Below, piece after piece: positions 1 through 12,030 of a DNA stretch of 64,000 bases (position 1 is its first letter; each line of letters starts with the position of its first letter). The position numbers and the translations under genes were made by a program. The stretch covers positions 1,171,997-1,235,996 of the forward strand of contig CACVBU010000046.1 of the NCBI GenBank assembly GCA_902728285.1, written 5' to 3'. Below the pieces are notes generated by a model. That model saw only the letters and a list, made by a program, of their open reading frames with translations, searched no databases and had not been told where the DNA came from. The stretch comes from Clytia hemisphaerica. Taxonomy: Eukaryota; Cnidaria; Hydrozoa; Leptothecata; Clytiidae.

Positions 1-1533
1 ATTCACGAAAATCTTCTTTCCCAAGAAAAACTCCTCCACAGTCATCAATGAATCTTTTCCACAATTTCAAATTTTGATCAAACGTTGCTTTAAAGTCTGG
101 GTTGGAATTCAGTAAGTCTCTCATGATATAGCTCAGAAAGATATTTGCCAGTGGGACACAATGCTTACCACCGGTAGGGATACCTTTATTCAAAATGTAA
201 AATTTATTGTCCCAAATGATTTGTTGATTTTCAAGGGTGTAAATGATCAAATCTAATAAGCTTGATTTAATTTCAAAGGACCAAGTCGTACATTTATCAA
301 AACAGTCCATTAAGGCGATTCTCAGATATTCAAATTTTACCAAGCATTGTACCCCATGCTTGGACGTCAATTCCAAACAAAATCAAATCTGTAAAATCCC
401 ATGACTCATTTCTAGCAACGTTGTTCAATTCATCAAAGTCAATCAAGATAGTGGTCGAGTCTTTTGTGTATTCAAATTTACGATAGAGGTGTGAGAAATG
501 CCTCTAGCCAGGATTGGGCACGAGACATCTGACATGATGACATACCTACGACAAGACGGGCAGGAATTCTGAGGCTAACTTCATTCGGTTTGATGTTCCT
601 CAATTCTTCGATATCTAACTTATGAGCTTTAAGTAGGGGGTAGATATATGGTGTAGGCTGTTGAACAAAACATTCATTGGAATCAATTGCACGAGTATCT
701 TTTCTAGTACCATCCTTGTTTTTCAAATTGCCCTCGGCACCCCCAGGAAGGATACCGGTTACTGCTGTTAATTCATTTCTCGTAATAAAATCAACTTTAT
801 AAAGTTCTGTCATTTTTTGGTCAACAAATCTTCTATTTTCTTCCCAGTTGGATGATTGGTTGGGGCATAATTCTGCTATTTTTGTTATGTTCGTTTCTTC
901 AATTATCTTACGCTGCTCAAAATCAATGATGAGTATCAGATTTCCTTTATCAACCTTTCTGATATCAATAGTCTTTTGTTTGACTAATGATTTCAGTTCT
1001 GAGAGTGCGTTGCGGAGCACTTTCGGTAGATTATCATTTCTTGCTTTCTTTTTTGAACGAGCAAGATTTATACATTTTTGATTCAGTTCATCAAGTTCTT
1101 TATGAAGCTGCTTTGTGACACCGTTATGCAGGTCTCTCTCTCGAGGTTGTGAATACTTCAAATTACGTGGTATACGTTTATCCCTGGTAAAATTATCATG
1201 TGTATCATTTATTTCTTGCTCATTCACTGTATTGGTATCGTTGTTGTTACTTTCATCCTGCGTTTCTGTCAATCTCTCGTCAAGGTCGCCTATTCGATCC
1301 ATAGCACGAAAACCTTCTAAGATAAGGATTTCCTCCTCTTTGATGTTATTAGTTGATGAAGGAATAAAACCTGATCCTAAGGATAACAAAACCTTTTGAT
1401 GATACGTTATGTCTGTGCTCGAAAGGTTTATGACAGAATTCAGTCCATCATTCACAAAATACTTTTTAAATTTCCTCATTTTAAAACGTTCTCTTGATTT
1501 ACGATTTCTTTCTTTCGTTCGGCAACTCGTCAA
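1..1533 (-). pseudogene. Penelope-like reverse transcriptase, decayed and cut by the window edge
   Basis: Minus-strand reverse-transcriptase remains. The longest open stretch (478-1533) has an N-terminal pattern typical of Penelope-like RTs: NLSSTDIT followed by LLSLGSGFIPSS, then IRKVDKGNLILIID, then IYPLLKAHK. Reading on toward position 1 in shifted frames gives further RT blocks: KGIPTGGKHCVPLANIF near 123-186 and RFIDDCGG near 31-54, the latter in the place of the catalytic YxDD motif. At least two frameshifts separate the blocks (near 478 and near 340), so this copy cannot make a working enzyme. The open stretch begins at a TTG with an in-frame TAG just upstream; the first ATG lies at MRKFKKYF. 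No GIY-YIG endonuclease is visible, but the 3' part lies outside the window. The RT identity is fairly sure; the Penelope assignment rests on motif memory and another RT clade is possible. Confidence 0.65.
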
Positions 1534-1746
1534 AATATCACACTTCCCCTATTGTAACCCTGTTTTATCATTTGTAGAAATGCAATCAGGTTTAGATCTG
1601 ACGTATTGAGAAGGCAGACAATTTCACTTGCCCATGCATAATTACGAGCCCCTCCCCAACTTTATGAAGAAACACCCATGCCCCCTTCTTGAAGAAGCAC
1701 ACAAGTAAAAGTCGGACAATCAGAATCGTTTCTTTTAATGACTTAC

Positions 1747-4700
1747 CCGTATTTAGTAAGTGCGACAAAGCAGACAAAATGAAACCCTTTGCGAGTCGGA
1801 AGCCACCGCAAAATCTTCTTGAGGTACTTCTTCCCAGACTCTTTATCGAGAACTACGTGACTTGTAGCGTTACTCAGCATTGGAGAGCTCGTCAAAATCT
1901 CCACCCTAGATTAAAATTGTGTATAGGAAAAAGATTCCATGGGATGACAACTTAGTAAAAGAAGAATTATCCTGAAGTTAATCACAATAATAAACAGTTG
2001 CCTTGTTTTTAATAATAATACAAACAGCAGTCAAACCTTTGCATGAAAATTAAACACCAGTCAGAATAAAGGAACAAGAATTGAAATTCGACTCGGGAGA
2101 ATTTTCTCGCCTTACACCGTATCACTTCCATGTTCACTTCTAGCCATCATTTCCAATTCAACCGGTACTCCAACTTCGCCACGGAAACATTTTGGTGTCC
2201 CGAATCCACCATCTTTCTTTTCCACGAATGTTGGTTTAACATCACATGATTGGCTGAACCTGTTCTTTGATACCATGACAACGAATTGTAAACCAACGCT
2301 ACTTTTTGGTTGCGTTGATTCGGCTTCGTTGAAATCTTCAACTTTCAGTGAGACGACGTAGCGCCCGGTTACAGAGGGCGCTTTGAAGTGTAAAATGCAT
2401 CGCTCCTAAAATTTAAATAGTGAAACTAGACTTGGAAGCAACTTTGGAACTGACATTGAAGGCTAATATTCAAAACATCGTAGAAGCGTCTCAAAAATGT
2501 CTGTAAGAATTAATTTGTAGCACTTTATCAATTTACATGACTGAATTAGACAATAAACCTTATGGCACATACCCAAAGACTAAAAAGGCTGGATATAATT
2601 ACGCATATGAACGTTCGGGAACTCGGGTAAATTATGGCATGTCTTAAAATTACCATAATTGTTAGATCGCATTAGTCGATATAGAAAATAGGATTTTTCG
2701 TTTTTCACTAATTTCTGCTGACGTCATCAAAATTTCGAAAAAGGTTTTCTTTCAAATGATCGACTTTAGTAAGATACATCTTTGGTGAGAGTTTGAAGAC
2801 AATTGGATAAACCATTCTTGAGAAATTCAATTTTTAGTTTTGACGACGTCATCGATTATTACGTAATAATCATTTTTTGCGGTTTTTAGGTTACACACTA
2901 CATCATAGTAGTACCCTTCATGTTCAGTCATTTGTTTGGTCATTTTCTTTCGACTAATGCGATCTAAAAATTATGGTAATTTTCAGGTTTTGAGACATGC
3001 CATAACTTACCCGAGAAGTATGAAACTGACCACATTTTCCAATGGCCCTGAATGGCCGGGGATTTAATTTAGTTTGTTTTTAAGAAAGAAAATGGGAAAA
3101 ATATCATAATATCTTCTCTCTAGTGAGGATTGGTTTTATTTAAATATTTTCAGTGGGGGCAAAAATTGGAGGATAATTTCCCACCGGGGACGATATTTTG
3201 ACCAATTTTTCCAGTGGGAAGGGTTCCCAGTGGGTCTGTGAGAAGGGGGTGTCTTATAGTACGAAGGTGGATATCCTTCCCACAAATGAATTTCTCACCC
3301 TATCAAGAGAAGCGTTCGGTAAATTAGTACATCCATCAGCGTATTCGTTAAAGTATTTTGCGAAACGACATTTCACGATATCATCGTCCGCATCGAAAAC
3401 TAAAGAAAAAAGTATGAAGTTGTTTGATGTGATTTTCACAGTTTCTATGTTCTACCTAAATCTCCCAAAATACCGAGATTTTGACATTCTCTAAAAAGAT
3501 ACATAGTTCATGAAACATTTTGTCAAGCAACGTCAACGATTAGAAAATTCTTTTTGAAAATAATTATAACATGGTCGAACGTGCGCTCAGTGGCTTCAAA
3601 TCATTCATAGGCCCAATTGTAGACCCCCAGATATTCACCCAATGAACAAGTGTGCCAAATTTCAACCAAATCCGATCATTTTGGAGGCCTGTAGACTGCT
3701 CCAAAGCTTTAGCCTCGTTTTGGCCAAAAACTCGTTCCCAGGCCCCAACAATCAAAATTTTTGAAAAATTCAAAAAGCACCCCCAGGTATTCACCCAAGG
3801 AACAAGTGTGCAAAATTTCAGCCAAATCGAACAATTTTTGAAGTCTCCAGGCTGCCCCAAAGTTTTAGCCTCGTTTTGGCGAAAAACTCGTCCCCAGGCC
3901 CCAAAAATCTAAATTTTTGTAAAATGAAAAAAACACCGCCAGATATTTACCCAAGGAACAAGTGTGCAAAATTTCAGCCAAATCGAACAATTTTTGAAGT
4001 CTCCAGGCTGCCCTAAAGTTTTAGCCTCGTTTTGGTGAAAAACTCGTGCCCAGGCCCCAAAAATCAAAATTTTCAAAAAATGAAAAAAGCTCCCCCAGAT
4101 ATTCACCCAAGTAACAATTTTGCAAAATTTCAGCCAAATCGAATAATTTTTGAAGTCTCCAGGCTGCCCCAAAGTTTTAGCCTCGTTTTGGCGAAAAACT
4201 CGTCCCCAAGCCCCAAAAATCAAATTTTTGAAAAATGAAAAAAGCACCCCCAGATAACCACCCAAGGAACAAGTGTGCCAAATTTCAGCCAAATCGAACA
4301 ATTTTTGAAGTCTCCAGGCTGCCCCAAAGTTTTGGGACATACACACACACAGACACACATTCTCAGATTCTAACTCGACAACTGAAGTTGAGAATAATAA
4401 CTCAACCTTTACCGTAAGTTGCTTGGTCTAATGTCGACACCCCTCTTCTAATTTCGACACCCTTTTTTAGAGATAAGAATAATAGGAAAGTCGGAATCGC
4501 TGATTGAAAAAAGTTTCTTTGCTTAGCAATATCAGTTGAAGAGTCCACCACTGATTCCAACCTTCCTATTATTTCTATTTCTAAAGAAGGATGTCGAAAT
4601 TAGAAGAGGGGTGTCGACGAGGGGTCTAATACCAACGCACGGTACTATTTTTAGCCTTTAAAACCAATCTATGCATATATGAAGCTATGTGTTGAGCACC

Positions 4701-7536
4701 CTTTTTTTCATAGCGATTCAGACCTCACTTTTTATACCGTTTACGTGACTTCTCTTTTTACCTGGAATTTTGAATTTATAGTGACAACCAACGATGGCAT
4801 ACACAAATGGCTGAAACGTTGTGATTGGGGATGAATTGATAACTTGGATACCATCTTTGTTGTAGTGTTGCTTAGTAACATCGACTCGTGTCCAGACCAT
4901 CCATTGGGCTTTGCTTCGGTTGATTCCTGTGATCCCTTTCCAACAGCAACCACTGAACCTGTGAATGAGATGTTGAAACAGATCTTGACCTTATCAATAT
5001 AATGGATTTAACACGTCCAATGCCGAGCCCTTTCTAGGAATCGAAAAATTTATTGGAATTTCAACAAAAGTGTGGCAGAAGATTATATAATTTTTCTCCT
5101 GCTGAGAAAACCTTGGCCTATTTGGTCTCCCCATTACTTGAGCTGTCCGTTTCTTATCAAGCGATCTTCTTCCGTTCTTGCAATAACAAAAAGCTTCTGT
5201 TATCAACAAAATTTACACTAAAGGTATATGAAAGAATTAACTTGTCCAATAACGAATAAAGAAATCGTGTCAATCGAATGCTTCATCAAAAGTCGTAGAA
5301 TTTATATCCTTGTAAACTCGGTGGGTCATACGAAGAACCTAGCCCACCCAGATTAAGCCAACTCAAATACAACTTGACTAATCGAGGAAAGGTTTGAAGA
5401 GTTAGGGGAGAAACATGATCAATTTTTCTTACCCTACTTCAAAGTTCTTCAATTCCGGTGTCAGTTGATACTGAAAAGTATTTTGCCCAACCATCCAATC
5501 ACTGCGTTTGCTGACGTCAGCATTGCAATAATAAGTGGCTTTCCTGATGGGCAGCGTTTGACCGTCTCGAAAGCGAAAGTAAATAAAACTGCTTCCCGTG
5601 TTCTCATTGGTCGGTTTTGTGATGCATAAATTATGCGGCTTTGCACCCCGTCTCCAGCCCACGCGGTAAGTAATCTCAATCTAAAGTCAAAATAAAAAGA
5701 AACTGAATGTATACTTATATACTTATTGTATCATTTTCAGAAAATGTTGAACTTATTCATACTCTATTTATGATAAGCATTTCAAGTCCAGCCCTGAGAA
5801 TGGCCACAAAATTAAACAAATAGGCCTTAGCAACCTAGCCCCGAAACCGGGAAAGCAACCAATGAAAAACCTAAAAAAGAGGCATTTTCGGCATTAAAAT
5901 ATGCCTATAGATGCATGGTATTTGAATACGAAATTTGGGTGTTTTTGGACATAAAATGAGATAAAAAAATAATTTTTGAAGTTGCTATGCATTTTTGGCT
6001 CAAAATCCATTAGCAAGTTTTTGGCTGAAATCCGGAAAATCCTTAGCAACTCCAGCCCTGAGCAGAAAAATTGAGGTTGCTTATAAAAAAATGTGTAAAT
6101 GATTTAATACCTTACATTACAGATGGATAATATGAAAGACATGCTGGTGTCAGAGCATCGAACAGACATTGCGACGCACGCTGCTAGGCTATGCATGATA
6201 TCCACTTTGACACTCGAACGACAATGGAAGAGCGGAGTTTGGTGCGAGGCAGATCAAACCTCATGTGTGTCAGGGCGCACCACAAGTTTACCTACAGACT
6301 TATATCAGAGGAACGATATCCGAATCTCATTTCAACATATTAAATTACTATTAGCAGTTCCGTAGTAAAACGGTAAGTACTGAACTCCGGTCCTTCAAAA
6401 AGCGAGTCAAGCGGCATAAACATTGTACGATATTGCTATCCCTATTTCACCTACACCTTTACGGACAGATATCTATAGACTCGATATCAAAGAATAAATG
6501 ACATCAAATAGAATTGAAACCACAATCAAATCTTTTTGAATGATGAGACAAAGAAAGGCGGCTGGACCTAGAAAGATTCGAAATCAAATATTTCAGTGAG
6601 AAATCTCGTTCTGCGTGTATTTTGCCGAAATCATTTTACAAGAGAAATATATCTAGACATAAGAGAGCCACTTGAGGCTCTATAATATTGCTATCAGTTA
6701 TCATAATTATACATGAGATGTCGAAGAAAATTTAGGAAAAAAATTACAGACAACCAGAAAAGTTTTGAGAACATTTTGGAAGTAAGCCATGTATGTCTGA
6801 GAAATTTTGAATTTTTTTATCAATCTTGGATAAAGCAGGGACATGGCCAGGATAGTGTTAGGGGTGGGAATTAATAGAAAGTTTATAAAGTGCCGTGTAT
6901 GTGCGGATCAGATCTCTTAACCCTGACTCTTAGAAAGACTGAATTTAAGCGAGTGCGGCTCTGGATGAATGGACGGAAAAATGTGGTGGTTAATTGTGTG
7001 CTTGAAGAGCTTTGTGATGCAAGTAACCTGCAAGGGAAATTTAGGAAATACAATTTTTCAAAGGAAATGAATAGACAAGCAGACAAAGCGCACTCCTGAA
7101 CGACCTGTAATGAAACTGGCTAGGGTATGGAAATCTAACTAAGCTGTCGCGAAACATTAAAATTAAAGTATTTACTTCTTTACGGCTGTGAAGCAAAAAA
7201 TGAATGAATGAAAACGAGATACGAACGGCAATGGATGGATAAAGATAACTGAAAAAGAAGAATTCATGAGGTCCGACTTAGGTAGGTAAGTGAGACTTCG
7301 GCCCTTAAAATGTTGAACATTTTTAAAATAGCTAATAGAGCTGAAGAGTTGTAACGAGTCCACTTCAAAGGATATGTTGCATGAACAAATTTCAAAAATT
7401 ATGTAAATGGTCTATATACCTTTCCCTTGTTATCAATAGGTTTCCAAGTTATTTGCGCTCCTCGAAAATTTGCGAATGTGTGATGGAAAGTGGCCAGTAA
7501 AATGAAAATTATAGAATAAAATTTTCTATCTCCCAT
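1747..7536 (-). CDS. Secreted cysteine-containing protein, six exons, 3' end not seen
   Basis: A spliced gene with no long ORF. Coding exons on the minus strand: 7536-7420, 5680-5433, 4958-4762, 3399-3299, 2405-2116, 1905-1747. Every intron is GT-AG and the phases agree (cumulative lengths 117, 365, 562, 663, 953, 1112). Exon 1 starts at ATG with a signal peptide (MGDRKFYSIIFILLATFHHT), then NFRGAQITWKP. Later landmarks are YRVGWRR, YYCNADVSKRSDW, FSGCCWKG, VFDADDDIVKCRFA, GRYVVSLKVEDF, QSCDVKPTF and FHFVCFVAL. The FRGG..W, YR.GWRR, DxDxD-VxCRxA and VEDF signatures match an uncharacterised extracellular module I recall from cnidarian and other invertebrate proteins; its function is unknown to me. 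The likely role is secreted or extracellular. About 370 residues are visible and exon 6 ends in a strong GTAAGT donor, so more exons lie at lower coordinates or were displaced by the retroelement at 1-1533. The exon 5 donor could be two bases earlier. Confidence 0.8.
2622..3015. mobile_element. Foldback MITE in intron 4 of the secreted-protein gene
   Basis: Two arms of about 60 bp are inverted copies. The left arm starts CTCGGGTAAATTATGGCATG and the right arm ends CATGCCATAACTTACCCGAG; both continue through a shared block around TTAGATCGCATTAGTCG. The interior has no coding sequence but holds two ACGTCATC words. It lies between exon 5 (to 2405) and exon 4 (from 3299). No target duplication was identified. 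Confidence 0.75.
3590..4335. repeat. 156-bp tandem repeat, about 4.5 copies
   Basis: The word AGCCTCGTTTTGG recurs at 3711, 3867, 4023 and 4179, exactly 156 bp apart, with a last partial unit ending near 4335. Units share CAAGTGTGCAAAATTTCAGC and GTCTCCAGGCTGCCCC. The array sits in intron 3 of the minus-strand secreted-protein gene. The ORFs that run through it on both strands are products of the repeat period (156 is divisible by 3), not genes. It is followed by a short CA-rich microsatellite (4342-4362). Confidence 0.85.
4433..4618. mobile_element. Short palindromic MITE in intron 3
   Basis: Arms of about 65 bp are near-perfect inverted copies. The left arm begins GTCGACACCCCTCTTCTAAT and the right arm ends with its reverse complement. 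The 8-bp word GGTCTAAT occurs just outside both ends (4425-4432 and 4623-4630) and may be a target duplication, though four extra bases separate the right end from it. There is no coding capacity. Confidence 0.7.
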
Positions 7537-8115
7537 TTTCTCGCGAAATACTCCAGACTCTTTGATGCGATTTTACGAACACAAAAGCTGAAAATTCTAT
7601 TAGAATATGATGGGATGGTCAGGTTTTTATCAGTAATCAAATTATGAAATTTTGCGTTAATATAGTGGTCTGGGATATAAGAAGTCACTGAAGTTCATTA
7701 AGTGTAAAATATAATCGAAAACTTTAGCGTGACTTCGAAAGCCGAACAAAGCAGCCGACTAGCCATTGTTTCAATAGCTATGCCCCCCCAATAATTTTTT
7801 CAAAAATAGTTTTTTTGCAAAATGCAAAGTTTTTCTTTTTTAATTTGTCATAATTGTCTTTTATGTGCATTTTTAAGCAATCTAGAGCTCAAATTTTCAA
7901 ATTTCCCCCCTCGTGCCAAACCATGGTTGGCCCTCGCGGTGTCACTAAACTTCAGCCCCCCCCCCAATATGAAAATGCTTCCTACGGCACTGATAGCTAC
8001 ACTTGTTTTCTGATACGACAAAGAGATTCAACCCTTTGTCATAAAAGCGAAGTACCAGGTTTTAAGGCTTCACGTTTTACCTGTCAATATATTGCAATAA
8101 TAAGATTAAATATTT

Positions 8116-8420
8116 AGTAATTTCGCTTAGCGAAAGTATTACGATAGCCTTCCGTGTATGTATGTATGTGGCGAGACATTTTTTGGGGCGCAAATTATGG
8201 CGTGGGCGTTTAGCTGCAGGCGTACTACGGCCAATATTCTAAAGGTGGACTCACTCACAAAGATAAAAAGTGATAAAAAACAGGACTTTTCTTAATAAAT
8301 AAAATACGCTAGTGCAAGAAGTGTAACCAAGCCTTTGTAAACATGGCTGCTTGATTGCACATGCTTGCTGAAACTTGCTGCTGGTATAAATTTTTATCAT
8401 GTTTTCTGGTCTTCTGTAGA
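8116..8420. repeat. Probable dispersed repeat starting with a small palindrome
   Basis: The stretch opens with TTTCGCTTAGCGAAA, a short palindrome, followed by a GTAT microsatellite (8156-8168). No protein motif is visible on either strand. It looks like the end of a dispersed element, but no second copy is present in this window. Confidence 0.3.
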
Positions 8421-8697
8421 GTGTCTAAAGAGGTTCAATATTTGTTTACTACTAAGTATTTTATGTTTGTGTAGTTAGTGAATGCACCAACAAATTGATC
8501 ATGCTCAGTAAGTAGTACAAAAAGAGTTAATTTTCCGCCAGAAAAACAACATTATTAACCCTCTCTTCTCTTCTTCACCAAAACTACAAACAGCACAGGT
8601 ATGATATTTTTCCCTTTTTTCACCAGATAGTTATGTGTTAATAGTGAAACCAGTTGTGACAAACAGTCAGTTTTTTAGCAAGTACCGTGAACTGAAG

Positions 8698-8921
8698 TCG
8701 GGTAACTTGCATCAGTGGAGCGGAGGGTAACTTGCATAGCATTTGACCAATCAAAGCAGCAAAATTTCAAAACAAATGAACTACGCAGCTCCGCTTGCAG
8801 CTCTAACCTACCATTTTTGTTTTGATTTAACTTTGTATTTTAATGACCAAGCGGGTCATTCATTTCTTGAGGGCTATGCATGCCCTCAAATCTCCTGCCT
8901 CCACTGATGCAAGTTACCCGC
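8698..8921. mobile_element. Foldback MITE
   Basis: The left end GGGTAACTTGCATCAGTGGA and the right end TCCACTGATGCAAGTTACCC are exact reverse complements, with imperfect pairing continuing inward. The interior has no coding sequence. No clear target duplication was found. Confidence 0.75.
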
Positions 8922-10624
8922 GCCCATCTCATGATATTTCTTAGAAATCATGTCAAATTGAAATTCAGCAATGATTTTCGTATAATCGAAACGACCTTGC
9001 CTAGACACTGCCGTACATTGTCATTGTACGGTGATTTACGGTGGGTAAGGTGGGGTGTACAGTACAGCAGATTTCAAATTAACCTATTTTCACCCCCGTA
9101 TAAAGGACATTTGGATCCAGCCCACCATACGCCACTGCACAATGTGTATCCGATGAATTTTGATTGGTGCTAGATGAGTTTGGTTAGTAAAAGTTCCAGC
9201 TTTTCCTTCCCGATGGGATGATAGATATTGGCTCGCTCTTTAAGCTTTAGCGTGGGAGTCTGCTAATAAGCCGTCGGAATGTAAAAAGAATGGGCAACAA
9301 AGTAATAAATTAAACTAATAGAGCTCCAATCAAACTTCACCGATCTTGATACACCTTTTGCTAATTAGGATTTTCATTTTGAATCATGGTACCGTTGTTT
9401 GTATAAGATTCCCATTTCCGCACTAAGATTCTTGTTACTTTTCTGGAATCTTTCCTCTATATATTCTTCACTGGATGAACGGCAAGATATTGGGAAGGGT
9501 TTGTTTAATGGGATGCAGTTTAAAGTAGTTATGAAGGAGTCAAAGTTTAATCTCAAGGAGTATTATTTCTTTAAAGCTTAAAGTTGGCTAGTTTTTTCCC
9601 TGCAATTTTCTAGTCCAGAAGCTGGAGCTCAATACTCAACTGCTTTTTGCCTTTAATTGGCCCTTCCAGAAAATGTCCGTACATGGGGGTGGGGGATATA
9701 GTGTCTGGAGGGGGGTAGTGAAAAATCTACAACATTTGCCTTGTCCTGGGGGGGGGGTAAACTTGCTCTCGATGGGATCAACTGATGCTTGTCCGGGGCG
9801 AGGGGGTTAGACCTGTTGTTCAGGGATCAAAAGTCACAATGTCCATGGGGGGGGGGTTTCCAAAAAATGTTATACCCTCCAACCCCCCCATATTCAAATC
9901 TTTTCTGGAAAAGTACAATGTGAAAGTGAAAGAAGTCTTTATCACAAGTTCCTTCAAAGCACAAAACGAGGTTTCTGGCATCAAAGAATGAAAAGTTTAT
10001 TTTTTCTTTTTCATTTTCAAAAAAATTTTTAATTATTTTTCTCAAGTACATTGCAGTTCTCTGAATTATTCTGAATTGAAAGATTTTGTTTACGCTTTAT
10101 AGAATGGAATTCTTTAGTCGCATTTTTGAAGGAATCTTTTTTTTAATGGATTGAGATTTTTCATTAAAAAAAACAGGGTATCTATGCCCTGTGTGTACAA
10201 TACATTGTGTATATTTTGTGTAACGCTTCATTCAAAATGCATAATGCTGCAGGAGTCACGTTTCACGCGTCTTCGTCGTTGATGTTCGAGTATTATGCGA
10301 AATTTTCGACTTCAAGTCGTCTTGTTTTCTTTGAGGCTGTAAACTCAATAAGTAAGCAATATGTAGACAAAATATTGCTATCACAATCCAGCATTTTGTG
10401 GGCTAAGACAGCAAATCCTTTTCTTTCCATTCCTGCTTAAAGAAGAAAACACGGGAAGCAGTAGTGCTTGGATTAAATCAAAATCAGATCAGTAAAGGAA
10501 TTTTTGTCTCTCTTACTTTTTGCATAAAATGATGGCAGTCCAGGTTGTATTAGGGTATAGTTCAAGGTTTAGTGGTGAAGGTTGAACATATCACATGTGT
10601 ACTCAGTTATCAGCAAGTTTGATT
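8922..10624. other. Stretch without a recognisable gene; G-rich patch at 9680-9890
   Basis: No ORF here has recognisable motifs or plausible splice structure. Between about 9680 and 9890 there are four runs of seven or more G plus one C run, spaced 40-100 bp apart, including GGGGGTGGGGG. This resembles decayed copies of the poly-G-ended elements found elsewhere in the window, but no inverted ends or target duplication can be defined. Confidence 0.4.
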
Positions 10625-10632
10625 CGTTGACC

Positions 10633-10863
10633 CCCCGGGGAGGGGGGCACTGACCTTGACTACCGACGGGGACGTGCCGCTGGAGTTTGAAAAGTGGACC
10701 CTGTCAGATATGAATGTTTGGTAAATTTGGGACCCTTTCAAAAATCGACCCTGTCAGGTCCACATCTTGAAAATTAGTAAATTTGGGACCCTGTTAGATA
10801 TCTCTAGAGTCTGAAAAAGGGACCCTGATCAGCGGCACGTCCCTTAAGTGCCCCCCCCCTGGG
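10633..10863. mobile_element. Poly-G/poly-C-ended DNA transposon copy 1
   Basis: The left end is CCCCGGGGAGGGGGGCACTG and the right end is AGTGCCCCCCCCTGGG, forming inverted repeats. An inner inverted pair, GACGTGCCGCTG and CAGCGGCACGTC, extends the stem. The 8-bp word CGTTGACC flanks both ends directly (10625-10632 and 10864-10871), a clean target duplication. The interior repeats GGGACCCTG-type words and codes for nothing. An 8-bp duplication is the length made by hAT-type transposases, so this is probably a non-autonomous element of that kind. Confidence 0.8.
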
Positions 10864-11261
10864 CGTTGACCGTGACATTTGAAGACAACTTGGTCTACTA
10901 AGGTTATTATTAGTTCAGGTCAGCTTATGTTTTAGAGATAATTGTTGCTGTGAGAAAGGTTATTTTTTATTATTTAGTCTTGCTTTCAAACAAATATTCA
11001 TATCTTAACCTCATCACTAGAAAGTAAGAGGATGCGAAATTAATATTTGGCCAAGCATCGGGCCTTTCATTAAGCATATCGCTGTTCCTGGTGCTGTATT
11101 GTTTACCTGTTTTTGAAGAAGCAGCGTTTTGTTATTTCAAGTTCGTTTTTGCGACTTCTGGTACGAAGTTTGCGCATAGTTATTATGAGTATAGGGACTT
11201 ACAAGTTAGGCTCACCGTGGGCCTCTAACCGATCTTATTTAAACTCTTCTTGTGTCGTATT

Positions 11262-11447
11262 TCAAGCCATGGGCTTTCCATGCATCGTTAAGTTTTTCTT
11301 TGAATGATTTGATGGAATCTGCTGAAACTCACTTAGTAGCTTGTTCCAGTGAATAACGAGCAAACATTCGACTATCGCTTTGTGGCTGGGTCCTCGTGCC
11401 ACTTCGGCTTCTTGTTCAGATTGATTTCCAAAATCTGTTTGGAGCAT
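11262..11447 (-). pseudogene. C-terminal scrap of a LINE reverse transcriptase
   Basis: One minus-strand frame reads VECLLVIHWNKLLSEFQQIP followed by SNHSKKNLTMHG. This resembles the C-terminal tail of CR1/L2/jockey-type LINE proteins, where a WNxLP..i....s...FK..L pattern is usual. No palm-domain motifs are present nearby, so this is at most a short relic. The match is short and could be chance. Confidence 0.4.
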
Positions 11448-11850
11448 TAAGCGGCAAAATTACTTCAGCATACGCTTCTGACGTTTTTAAGAGAAGTGTT
11501 TTCATTTCATTTGAACAATTTTCCCTTGATAAATTTCGGGAAATATTACTGTTCAGTGAAATAGGCGGACTTGTAATTATTCAATTTCGAATTAAATTCA
11601 ATTATCTCAATTTTCTTGTTTACTAAATTGTGGTTATGCATTATAGTGTAATTATCTTTGGCCAATAGGGAGAAGTAATAATTACCAAAGACTAATCGCA
11701 ATCAGTGGTAAATCAGAAATACTTCGAAAGACGCTCCGAATCATTCTATATCCTGTATAGATTTTTCAAAGTTAGGCTTGGATGGTTTTGAAATTATTTG
11801 GCTGTTTTGTTTTGACTGAGCGCTTGGAATTTTTAAAAATTGGGTTGGAG

Positions 11851-12030
11851 CCCGGGGCACTCGATTAAAAAACGACCTTACGTGCAGCCTAAAATTTTGC
11901 CTTTTAAAGTCGTACCCTTATTACAGTGCAGAAAAAATTGGCCGAATTCGAAAATCGACCCTTACAATACAATTTATTCCAATCTTAAAAAACATCCTCC
12001 AATGTTTACATGCACACTGATGCACTGGCG
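11851..12030. mobile_element. Fragment of a poly-G-ended element with CCCTTACA words
   Basis: It begins CCCGGGGCACT, the same end as the complete element at 57909. It continues with ACGACCTTACGTGCAGCC and two CCCTTA..ACAGTGCAG-like words, as in the other copies. No right end or target duplication was found, so its extent is approximate. Confidence 0.5.

Noticed and set aside
3564..4417. Several ORFs of 60-149 codons on both strands
   Set aside because: They are produced by the 156-bp tandem period, which keeps frames open; they lie in an intron and repeat the same peptide.
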